Assembly: GCF_009765975.1 (NCBI RefSeq)
Contig: NZ_LMUJ01000026.1
Coordinates: 17,129 to 57,050, forward strand
Reading direction: 5' to 3'
Length of the DNA stretch: 39,922 bases
Source: Acidisphaera sp. S103
GTDB taxonomy: Bacteria; Pseudomonadota; Alphaproteobacteria; Acetobacterales; Acetobacteraceae
Positions 33,445 through 39,922 of the stretch are shown piece after piece. The notes beneath the pieces are model-generated. The model saw only the letters and a list, made by a program, of their open reading frames with translations, did not search any database and was not told the origin of the DNA. The position numbers were made by a program, and so were the translations under genes. Position 1 is the first letter of the stretch, and every line of letters starts with the position of its first letter.

Positions 33445-34278
33445 ATGCGGATTGTAAAGTGGCTCCTGGCGGCCGTGGCCGGGTTCGTATTCAGCCTGTC
33501 GGCGACGCCGTTTGCGTGGGCCCAAGGTGTGGTCGGGGAGCCTCGTCCCTGGGAAATGGGCATGCAGCGCTCGTTTGGCCCGATCAAGGACAGGATCATC
33601 CACCTGCATGACATGGTGCTGGTGATCATCACCGTGATTACCCTGTTCGTCGCCGGTCTGCTGGTCTGGGTGATGGTTCGCTACAACGCCAAGCGGAACC
33701 CGATCCCGAGCCAAACGAGCCATAATCCGATTTTGGAGGTCGCCTGGACGGTGATCCCGGTGCTGATCCTGGTGGTCATGGCCATCCCGTCCTTCCGCCT
33801 GATCTACTATCAGGACCGCACGCCGGATCCGGACATGACCATCAAGGTCACCGGCCACCAGTGGTACTGGGAATACACCTATCCGGATCAGGGCAACCTG
33901 GATATCGAGAGCCGCTATGTTCACGATGAGGATCTGAAGCCGGGACAGCCTCGCTTGCTGACGGTGGACAACCAGCTTGTCATCCCCGTGGGCAAGAAGA
34001 TCCGCATCCTGACCACCAGCACCGACGTGATCCACAGCTTCTTCATCCCGTCGTTCGGCGTGCAGCGCTATGCGATCCCGGGCCGCACCATTGAAACATG
34101 GATGGAAGCCGATCAGATCGGCACCTTCTACGGTGAGTGCAACCAGATCTGCGGTCAGGACCACAGCCGGATGCCGATTTCCGTGAAGGCGGTGTCCGAG
34201 GCCGATTTCAAGACCTGGGTCGCCGAGGCGAAGAAATCCGCGTCGGTGGCTGAACTTCCCAAGGTCGCGTCCCGGTGA
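33445..34278 (+). CDS. coxB: Cytochrome c oxidase subunit II
   Basis: A 277-residue subunit II of aa3-type oxidase, carrying the CuA centre that takes electrons from cytochrome c. A signal peptide ends at about residue 27 (ATPFAWAQ). Two membrane helices follow (about 57-78 and 100-119), then the periplasmic cupredoxin domain with VTGHQWYWEYTYPD. CuA ligands are H197, C232, C236, H240 and M243 in GECNQICGQDHSRMP. The family norm is CSE(L/I)C; here Q234 replaces the glutamate whose side chain binds Mg/Mn. I chose the ATG at 33445, at the start of the signal peptide. Confidence 0.93.
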   Translation: MRIVKWLLAAVAGFVFSLSATPFAWAQGVVGEPRPWEMGMQRSFGPIKDRIIHLHDMVLVIITVITLFVAGLLVWVMVRYNAKRNPIPSQTSHNPILEVAWTVIPVLILVVMAIPSFRLIYYQDRTPDPDMTIKVTGHQWYWEYTYPDQGNLDIESRYVHDEDLKPGQPRLLTVDNQLVIPVGKKIRILTTSTDVIHSFFIPSFGVQRYAIPGRTIETWMEADQIGTFYGECNQICGQDHSRMPISVKAVSEADFKTWVAEAKKSASVAELPKVASR

Positions 34279-34348
34279 CTTTGGCGGTAAACTGTCTGGG
34301 TGAGAACGGGTGCCGGCTGAACGGCCGGCACGTCAGCGGAGAGATATG

Positions 34349-35962
34349 ATGGCTGCGACTGATTCCCACGCCCATGGGGGCGACCATGCGCACGGCGACC
34401 ACGGGCATGACCACAAGCCCGGCTTCGTGAAGCGCTGGCTGTTCAGCACCAATCACAAGGATATCGGCACGCTGTATCTGATCTTCGCCGTCGTCGGCGG
34501 AACGGTCGGCGGCGTCCTGTCCGAGATCATGCGTGCGCAGTTGATGTTCCCCGGCAACCACGTCGTCACCGAGGGGCAGGAGTGGAACACCATCATCACC
34601 AGTCACGGGCTGCTGATGATCTTCTTCTCGGTCATGCCGGCGCTGATCGGCGGCTTCGGCAACTGGTTCATCCCGTTGATGATCGGTGCGCCGGACATGG
34701 CGTTCCCGCGGTTGAACAACATCAGCTTCTGGCTGCTGCCGCCGGCGCTGGTGCTGATCTGCATCGGTCTGCTGATGGGCGAGTCCGGTTCCGGCTGGAC
34801 GCTATATCCGCCGCTGTCCAATGCGACCTACGAACCGGGCATGGGCATGGATTGCACGCTGTTCGCGCTGCATTTGGCCGGTGCGAGTTCGCTGCTTGGT
34901 TCGATGAACTTCATCGTCACCATCTTCAATATGCGTGCCCCCGGCATGACGCTGCACAAGATGCCGCTGTTCATCTGGAGCGAGCTGGTGACGGCGTTCC
35001 TTCTGGTGCTGGCGGTTCCCGTCCTGGCCGGCGCGATCACCATGTTGATCTGTGACCGGAACTTCGGCACCTCCTTCTTCGACCCGACGGGCGGTGGCGA
35101 TCCGGTGCTGTTCCAGCATCTGTTCTGGTTCTTCGGCCACCCTGAAGTGTACATCATGATCCTGCCCGGCTTCGGGATCATCAGCCACGTGATCTCGACG
35201 TTCAGCCGGAAGCCCATCTTCGGTTATCTGGGTATGGTCTACGCCATGGTCGCCATCGGCGTGGTCGGCTTCGTCGTGTGGGCCCACCACATGTATCTGT
35301 CCGGCATCAGCGTCGATACACGGGCCTACTTCATGGGCGCGACCATGGTGATCGCCGTGCCCACAGGGGTGAAGATCTTCTCCTGGATCGCGACGATGTG
35401 GGGTGGCTCTATCGACCTGAAGACCCCGATGCTGTGGGCGATCGGTTTCATCTTCGTGTTCACCATCGGTGGTGTTACTGGCGTGGTGCTGGCGAACGCG
35501 GGTATCGATGAGGCGGTTCACAATACCTACTACGTCATCGCGCACTTCCACTACGTGCTGTCGCTGGGTGCGGTGTTCTCCATCTTCGCCGGTTTCTATT
35601 ACTGGATCGGCAAGATGTCGGGTCACCAGTATCCGGAGTTCTGGGGTAAGGTGCATTTCTGGCTGACGTTCATCGGCGTCAACCTGACCTTCTTCCCGCA
35701 GCATTTCCTGGGCCTGTCCGGCATGCCGCGCCGCTACCCGGACTATCCGGCGGCGTTCGCGGGCTGGAACTTCGTGTCATCCTGTGGCGCGTATATCAGC
35801 GGTCTCGCCATGCTGGTGTTCTTCTATGTCTGCTTCCGCACCTTCACCTCGAAGGCCCACGTTGCCGACAACTATTGGGGTGAGGGCGCTACGACGCTGG
35901 AATGGACCCAAACCTCGCCTCCGGCGTTCCACACCTATCTGGAAATGCCGCGGATATCCTAA
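34349..35962 (+). CDS. coxA: Cytochrome c oxidase subunit I
   Basis: A 537-residue haem-copper oxidase subunit I with twelve helices, which reduces oxygen and pumps protons. It has the D-channel entry D116 ([10 protein letters not shown]), E266 of the D channel and the His-Tyr pair H264/Y268 (GHPEVY), HH in WAHHMY for CuB, and K342 of the K channel (TGVKIFSW). HFHYVLS binds haem a and a3. At 391-392 it reads His-Asn (AVHNTYYV) where the norm is His-Asp, a Mg/Mn ligand. The first 20 residues are His-rich ([18 protein letters not shown]). I chose the second of two adjacent ATGs, with GGAGAG 5 bases upstream. Confidence 0.94.
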   Translation: MAATDSHAHGGDHAHGDHGHDHKPGFVKRWLFSTNHKDIGTLYLIFAVVGGTVGGVLSEIMRAQLMFPGNHVVTEGQEWNTIITSHGLLMIFFSVMPALIGGFGNWFIPLMIGAPDMAFPRLNNISFWLLPPALVLICIGLLMGESGSGWTLYPPLSNATYEPGMGMDCTLFALHLAGASSLLGSMNFIVTIFNMRAPGMTLHKMPLFIWSELVTAFLLVLAVPVLAGAITMLICDRNFGTSFFDPTGGGDPVLFQHLFWFFGHPEVYIMILPGFGIISHVISTFSRKPIFGYLGMVYAMVAIGVVGFVVWAHHMYLSGISVDTRAYFMGATMVIAVPTGVKIFSWIATMWGGSIDLKTPMLWAIGFIFVFTIGGVTGVVLANAGIDEAVHNTYYVIAHFHYVLSLGAVFSIFAGFYYWIGKMSGHQYPEFWGKVHFWLTFIGVNLTFFPQHFLGLSGMPRRYPDYPAAFAGWNFVSSCGAYISGLAMLVFFYVCFRTFTSKAHVADNYWGEGATTLEWTQTSPPAFHTYLEMPRIS

Positions 35963-35965
35963 ACC

Positions 35966-36940
35966 GTGAACAACGCGACCTCATCGATGCAGGGTGACAA
36001 GGGGATCGCTACCCCCTTGTCGGTCCCGTATATCCAATCCCCCGATATGGCGGTGGAATCCGACTACCGGGACTGGATCGCCTTGCTGAAACCGCGAGTC
36101 ATGACGTTGGTCGTGTTCACCGGGGTCATCGGCCTGCTGGTGGCGCCGGGCCATCTGAACCCGGTGCTGGCCTTCACCGCGATCCTCTGCATCGCGGTTG
36201 CCGCTGGCGCCTGTGGCGCGATCAACATGTGGTACGATCGCGATATCGACGCGATCATGCGGCGGACGCGGGATCGCCCGATCCCGGCAGGGCGCATTCA
36301 GCCTGGCCCCGCGCTGGGGTTCGGCGTCACCCTGGCCGCCGGTTCCGTGCTGGTGATGGGGTTGGTGGTGAACATCCCGGCGGCCCTGATCCTGGCGCTG
36401 TCGGTTTGCTTCTACGTCTTCGTCTACACGATGTGGCTGAAACGGCGCACCCCGCAGAATATCGTCATCGGCGGCGCGGCCGGCGCATTCCCCGCGGTCA
36501 TCGGCTGGGCCGCGGTCACTGGATCGGTGGACCTGATCCCGTTGGTGCTGTTCGGCATCGTGTTCATCTGGACGCCGCCGCACTTCTGGTCGCTCGCCCT
36601 GTGGGCGAATGACGACTACCGGCGGGCCGGCGTTCCCATGCTGCCGGTCGTGTCCGGCGCCAAGGAAACCCGCCGGCAGATCCTGCTGTACACCATCGTC
36701 CTGGTCCCCCTGACCATGGTGCCTTACCTGATGGGCTTCAGTGGCCTGCCATACGGCATCACCGCCGGTCTGCTCGGCCTGATTTTCCTGGAGCGGGTGT
36801 ATCGCGTGATCACCGATCGTCAGGACGAGGCAGGCAACAGCCTGACAGGGGACGCGCCGGCCAAGGCCGCATTCAAATACTCGATTCTGTATCTGTTTGC
36901 CTTGTTCGGGGCGTTGGCTATCGATCGTCTGATCGGATAG
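35966..36940 (+). CDS. ctaB: Protohaem IX farnesyltransferase (haem O synthase)
   Basis: A 324-residue UbiA-type membrane prenyltransferase that makes haem O, the precursor of haem A. The prenyl-phosphate site is NMWYDRDIDAIMRRTRDRP (about 89-107), with LLKPRVMTLVVFTG before it and FIWTPPHFWSLALW in the second half. It starts with GTG three bases after the coxA stop. A later ATG inside the first 30 residues cannot be excluded. It is followed after 3 bases by a small gene. Confidence 0.92.
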   Translation: MNNATSSMQGDKGIATPLSVPYIQSPDMAVESDYRDWIALLKPRVMTLVVFTGVIGLLVAPGHLNPVLAFTAILCIAVAAGACGAINMWYDRDIDAIMRRTRDRPIPAGRIQPGPALGFGVTLAAGSVLVMGLVVNIPAALILALSVCFYVFVYTMWLKRRTPQNIVIGGAAGAFPAVIGWAAVTGSVDLIPLVLFGIVFIWTPPHFWSLALWANDDYRRAGVPMLPVVSGAKETRRQILLYTIVLVPLTMVPYLMGFSGLPYGITAGLLGLIFLERVYRVITDRQDEAGNSLTGDAPAKAAFKYSILYLFALFGALAIDRLIG

Positions 36941-36943
36941 GCG

Positions 36944-37093
36944 ATGGCTTTGGACAACCAGACACCTGCCAAGAATGCCAGCGCCGATGCCGCGCGCCGG
37001 CGCCGCGGCCGCAGTTGGGCGATTCTGATTGTTTTGTTCGCCCTGTGCGGCCTGTTCTACGCAATCACCATCGTCAAAATGGCGCATTTCTGA
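36944..37093 (+). CDS. 49-residue single-pass membrane peptide in the cox operon
   Basis: A short gene with ATG three bases after the ctaB stop and a TGATG overlap with ctaG. The product has a polar, basic N-terminus (residues 1-24, with ARRRRGRSW), one membrane helix (AILIVLFALCGLFYAITIVK) and ends MAHF. Position and shape match the small CoxF/CtaJ-like proteins often found between ctaB and ctaG in Alphaproteobacteria. A role in oxidase assembly is inferred. Its N-terminus would be on the cytoplasmic side by the positive-inside rule. Confidence 0.75.
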   Translation: MALDNQTPAKNASADAARRRRGRSWAILIVLFALCGLFYAITIVKMAHF

Positions 37094-37716
37094 TGAATGT
37101 GAAACGGCGTAACGCGATTGTCGGGTCGGCCGTGGTCGCGACGATCATTGGCATGGTCGGCATGTCCTTTGCCGCCATCCCGCTTTACCGGCTGTTCTGT
37201 GCCGTCACCGGTTTCGGCGGCACGCCGAGTATCGGCTTGGCGGCGGCACCCGGGGCCAGCGGCCAGACCATCCGGGTGCTCTTCAACGCCAACACGAACC
37301 CTGGACTGCCCTGGTCCTTTGAGCCAGACCAGCTTGAGGTCTCGTCGAAACTAGGCGAGGAGCAGGTCGCCTTCTACCACGCCACCAACAAATCCAGCCG
37401 TCCTGTCACCGGAATGGCGCTGTACAACGTCACGCCGGAAAGAGTCGGCCAATATTTCCACAAGACCGCCTGTTTCTGCTTCAACCAGCAGACCTTGGCC
37501 GGCAACCAGACCATGGAATTTCCCGTCAGCTTCTGGGTCGATCCGGCGATTCGCACCGACCCCACCACCGCCGACGTGAAGCAGATCACGCTCTCCTACA
37601 CCTTCTACCGCTCGTTGGCGGATGCCGAGAAAGTCGGCGCCCTCGCCAAGGCCGGTCCGCATGTCGGTCCGATGTCCGCGGCCGACCTCGCAGCGCTGAA
37701 ATCGAGAACAAATTGA
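37093..37716 (+). CDS. ctaG: Cytochrome c oxidase assembly protein CtaG (Cox11)
   Basis: A 207-residue copper chaperone that delivers copper to the CuB site of subunit I. One N-terminal membrane helix (about 10-32, AIVGSAVVATIIGMVGMSFAA) is followed by YRLFCAVTGFGG and an immunoglobulin-like periplasmic domain. The copper-binding motif is KTACFCFNQQTL, and FWVDP and ITLSYTFY are also conserved. The start codon shares its first base with the stop of the small gene before it (TGATG). A 106-base gap without a visible gene follows. Confidence 0.94.
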   Translation: MNVKRRNAIVGSAVVATIIGMVGMSFAAIPLYRLFCAVTGFGGTPSIGLAAAPGASGQTIRVLFNANTNPGLPWSFEPDQLEVSSKLGEEQVAFYHATNKSSRPVTGMALYNVTPERVGQYFHKTACFCFNQQTLAGNQTMEFPVSFWVDPAIRTDPTTADVKQITLSYTFYRSLADAEKVGALAKAGPHVGPMSAADLAALKSRTN

Positions 37717-37822
37717 ACGCCGTGGTGAACTCTCCCCGCCCTCTTGAACTCAGTCGAGATTTGGCGATTATGCGGCAGCCGGGTCGGGGCGGTTTCCCCG
37801 GCGGTGTTGATATGGATATGGC

Positions 37823-38671
37823 ATGAGCAGCGACGCGCACAGTGCACCGGCCGTGATGGGTTCCGGTTTGAAGCATCCTTATCATCTCCCCGACCCCAGC
37901 CCGTGGCCGATCATTGGCGCCCTTGGCGGTTTCATGATCGTGTTCGGCATCGTCCTGGCCGCGCATTTCGGCAGTTATCCGGTCCTCATCCTGGGCGTGC
38001 TGACCGTCCTGACGACGATGTTCTTCTGGTGGCGTGACGTCATTCGCGAATCCCGCACGCCGGGCGCTCACAGCCTGATCGTGCGACTCGGCCTGCGCTA
38101 CGGCATGACGCTGTTCATCACCAGCGAGGTGATGTTCTTCGTCGGCTTCTTCTGGTCCTACTTCAACTTCCTGATCTTCCCGGAAACCCAAGGCAACGGC
38201 CAGACGGTATGGCCGCCGACCAACGTCCACACCTTCGATCCGTTCCACCTGCCGTTCCTGAACACGATGATCCTGCTGCTGTCCGGCACGACCGTGACGT
38301 GGGCGCATCATTGCCTGCTCGAGAACGACCGCAAGGGCCTGGTCCGCGGCCTCGGGCTCACCATCTTGCTGGGCCTCAGCTTCACGTTCTGCCAGGCGAT
38401 GGAGTATTCGCATGCCCCGTTTGCGTTCTACGGCGGCGGCGTCTATTCGTCGGTGTTCTTCCTGGCGACGGGCTTCCACGGCTTCCACGTCATCGTCGGC
38501 ACCTGCTTCCTGATCGTCTGCTGGTTCCGAGCCCGTGCCGGCCAGTTCACCCCGGAACGCCACTTCGGGTTCGAGGCCGCCGCCTGGTACTGGCATTTCG
38601 TCGACGTGGTGTGGCTGTTCCTGTTCGTCTGCATCTACTGGTATGGCGCTGGCCAGATCGCGATGGAGTAA
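37823..38671 (+). CDS. coxC: Cytochrome c oxidase subunit III
   Basis: A 282-residue subunit III with seven membrane helices, which supports proton uptake and stability of the oxidase. It starts with HPYHLPDPSPWPIIGALGGF. It has RYGMTLFITSEVMFFVGFFWSYF, GHCL-type WAHHCLLENDRKG, GFHGFHVIVGTCFL, and ends AAAWYWHFVDVVWLFLF before the last helix. The ribosome site is weak (GGATATGGC). The gap before it could hold an internal promoter, but none is clear. Confidence 0.94.
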   Translation: MSSDAHSAPAVMGSGLKHPYHLPDPSPWPIIGALGGFMIVFGIVLAAHFGSYPVLILGVLTVLTTMFFWWRDVIRESRTPGAHSLIVRLGLRYGMTLFITSEVMFFVGFFWSYFNFLIFPETQGNGQTVWPPTNVHTFDPFHLPFLNTMILLLSGTTVTWAHHCLLENDRKGLVRGLGLTILLGLSFTFCQAMEYSHAPFAFYGGGVYSSVFFLATGFHGFHVIVGTCFLIVCWFRARAGQFTPERHFGFEAAAWYWHFVDVVWLFLFVCIYWYGAGQIAME

Positions 38672-38681
38672 CCCCGTCCCC

Positions 38682-39041
38682 GTGGACGAACCGCAAATCT
38701 CGACCCTTCAGGCGGCCCTTCGCTGCCGGTGCCCGAGATGCGGAAAAGGCAAATTGTTCACGGGGCTGCTGACATTGAGACCGGCGTGTCCGGACTGCGG
38801 CCTAGACCTGACGCAGTCCGACACCGGCGACGCCGGGGCAGTCGGTCTCATCATGGTGCTGGGGGCGATCGTCGTTATCCTGGCTTTCTGGGTCGAATTC
38901 CGGTTTGAACCACCGCTTTGGGTGCATGCGATCCTGTGGCCCTCAATAACCCTGCCGCTCGCCATCCTGCTGATGCGGCCGATGAAGGCAGCGCTGGTCG
39001 CCCTGCAATTCCGCCACCGCTCCACCGAGATGGGCTTGTGA
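38682..39041 (+). CDS. DUF983 family membrane protein
   Basis: A 119-residue protein. Two Cys pairs near the start, CRCPRCGKG (about 15-23) and CPDCGLDL (about 37-44), may bind zinc. Two membrane helices follow (about 53-70 and 78-95). DUF983 proteins are regular members of alphaproteobacterial cox operons and have no settled function. It starts with GTG, ten bases after the coxC stop. Its stop overlaps the surf1 start (GTGA). Confidence 0.85.
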   Translation: MDEPQISTLQAALRCRCPRCGKGKLFTGLLTLRPACPDCGLDLTQSDTGDAGAVGLIMVLGAIVVILAFWVEFRFEPPLWVHAILWPSITLPLAILLMRPMKAALVALQFRHRSTEMGL

Positions 39042-39730
39042 CACCGGCCTGGCGCCGGTTCCTGGTTCCCAGCCTCAGCACCCTGGCGATGCTGCTTCTG
39101 CTAATCGGCCTGGGGACTTGGCAGGTTTACCGCCTGCACTGGAAGGAAGGTATCCTGGCGCAAATCGCGACGGGGGAAGCTGCGCCGCCTGTTCCATTAC
39201 CCGCCAAGCCCTCGCCCTACACGAAAGTCTCGGTAACCGGCCGCTTCCGTTATGACCAGGCCGCCGAGTACGGCGCCGAGGTGCGCGACACGATGGCTGG
39301 CCCAACCATGGGTGCCTATCAGATTGTCCCATTGGAGCGCCCCGGCGCCCCGACGATTTTGGTCGATCGCGGCTGGATTCCACAAAACCGAGCAACCGCC
39401 CTCAATGAGCCCGCGGGCGCGGTGACCGTCTCCGGCTACGTCCATCCTGGGGACTCGCCGCGCTGGTTCAGCCCGACCGACGATGACGCGGGTCGCCAGT
39501 TCTTCACGCTCGACCCGGCGGTGATCGGCGCGGTCGTCGGTGCCCCCAATCCGGAGCCCTACGCCTTGGTCGCCATGGGACCGGAAACAGCCGGGACGTA
39601 TCCGGTGCCGGCGCAACATTTGCCGCGGCCGCCCAACAACCATCTGTCTTACGCCATCACCTGGTATGGTCTGGCGGTGGCGCTGCTCATCATCTTCGGC
39701 GCCTGGGTGCGAAAGGCATTGCGGTCATGA
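39038..39730 (+). CDS. SURF1-family cytochrome oxidase assembly protein
   Basis: A 230-residue SURF1/Shy1 relative, which helps insert haem a into subunit I. It has two membrane helices at the ends (about 10-28, LSTLAMLLLLIGLGTWQVYRL, and about 207-226). The periplasmic part holds VSVTGRFRYDQ, ILVDRGWIPQNRA and VSGYVHPGD, then NNHLSYAITWYGLA before the last helix. I chose the GTG at 39038 because it overlaps the DUF983 stop and begins the conserved WRRFLVPSL. The upstream extension of the frame lies wholly inside DUF983. Confidence 0.9.
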   Translation: MTPAWRRFLVPSLSTLAMLLLLIGLGTWQVYRLHWKEGILAQIATGEAAPPVPLPAKPSPYTKVSVTGRFRYDQAAEYGAEVRDTMAGPTMGAYQIVPLERPGAPTILVDRGWIPQNRATALNEPAGAVTVSGYVHPGDSPRWFSPTDDDAGRQFFTLDPAVIGAVVGAPNPEPYALVAMGPETAGTYPVPAQHLPRPPNNHLSYAITWYGLAVALLIIFGAWVRKALRS

Positions 39731-39922
39731 CACATAAGTCCGCGTACGAACGTCTCACCACCCGCTTCAAGCTCATCGCCACAATCGGCGAATGCGCCTC
39801 CATGCTCGGGTGGGACGCCGCCGCCATCATGCCGCCCGGCGGCGGACCAGCCCGAGGCGACCAACTCGCAGCGCTGGCAGTGCTCCGGCATCAAAACCTG
39901 ACTGCACCGGAGATCGAGGCCG
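39727..39922 (+). CDS. M32 family metallocarboxypeptidase, N-terminal part (cut by window end)
   Basis: The first 65 residues of a carboxypeptidase Taq-type enzyme. YERLTTRFKLIATIGECA, then MLGWDAAAIMPPGG and ARGDQLAALAVL match the start of M32 peptidases. These enzymes cut residues from the C-termini of peptides using zinc at a HEXXH site, which lies beyond the window. The ATG overlaps the surf1 stop (ATGA), so it is translationally coupled to the cox operon. Confidence 0.8.
   Translation, partial: MTHKSAYERLTTRFKLIATIGECASMLGWDAAAIMPPGGGPARGDQLAALAVLRHQNLTAPEIEA

Overview
The window is a GC-rich, densely coded piece of what looks like an alphaproteobacterial chromosome, most likely of the Rhodospirillales/Acetobacteraceae type. 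Evidence for this is a DUF3126 gene, a GTP cyclohydrolase II with a degenerate RibB-like N-terminal domain, LexA boxes of the alphaproteobacterial GTTC-N7-GTTC form, frequent GTG starts, and a coxB-coxA-ctaB-ctaG-coxC-surf1 operon. The taxonomic call is inference from gene content, not from a marker search. I see no prophage, transposase, CRISPR array or plasmid gene. The window starts inside one gene and ends inside another.

Left part (1-11.8 kb). This is a loose catabolic neighbourhood: a sugar-acid dehydratase of the IlvD/Edd family (5' end cut by the window), an MFS transporter, an SDR dehydrogenase and an FAH-family hydrolase. The last two are the classic final pair of the non-phosphorylative L-fucose/L-rhamnose route. 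Between them lie a YqjD/YqjE-like membrane pair and a dodecin. Gene-free gaps here carry nested palindromic repeats of two related types. Next come a small Cys-rich protein and a GT39-type glycosyltransferase whose divergent start codons share CATG, then a tandem-DUF2061 membrane protein, a luciferase-like monooxygenase, DUF3126 and ribA.

Middle part (11.8-26.8 kb). An orphan OmpR-type response regulator faces tRNA-Trp-secE-nusG, with one bidirectional terminator between them. A PA0069-type radical SAM gene (SplB-like) follows and carries two LexA boxes in its promoter region. A branched-chain amino-acid-type ABC operon (livHMGF, a degenerate and truncated acyl-CoA synthetase, livJ) comes next. 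Then come yajC, a DUF815 ATPase, and a divergent pair made of a serine-glyoxylate aminotransferase-like enzyme and a 972-residue FAD/Fe-S 2-hydroxyacid dehydrogenase.

Right part (26.8-39.9 kb). There is an RND efflux adaptor and pump without an outer-membrane channel, tRNA-Val(GAC), rlmH, tatA and a PmtA-like methyltransferase. The window closes with an aa3-type cytochrome c oxidase operon: coxB, coxA, ctaB, a 49-residue membrane peptide, ctaG, coxC, DUF983, surf1 and the start of an M32 carboxypeptidase. Most of these genes abut or overlap by 1-4 bases, apart from a gap of about 100 bases before coxC.

The observations I rate highest are the paired LexA boxes in front of the SplB-like radical SAM gene, the coordinated loss of both carboxylates expected at the Mg/Mn site of the cytochrome oxidase (Glu to Gln in subunit II, Asp to Asn in subunit I), and the intact but catalytically degenerate acyl-CoA synthetase kept inside the liv operon. 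I did not find a clearly new multi-gene system.
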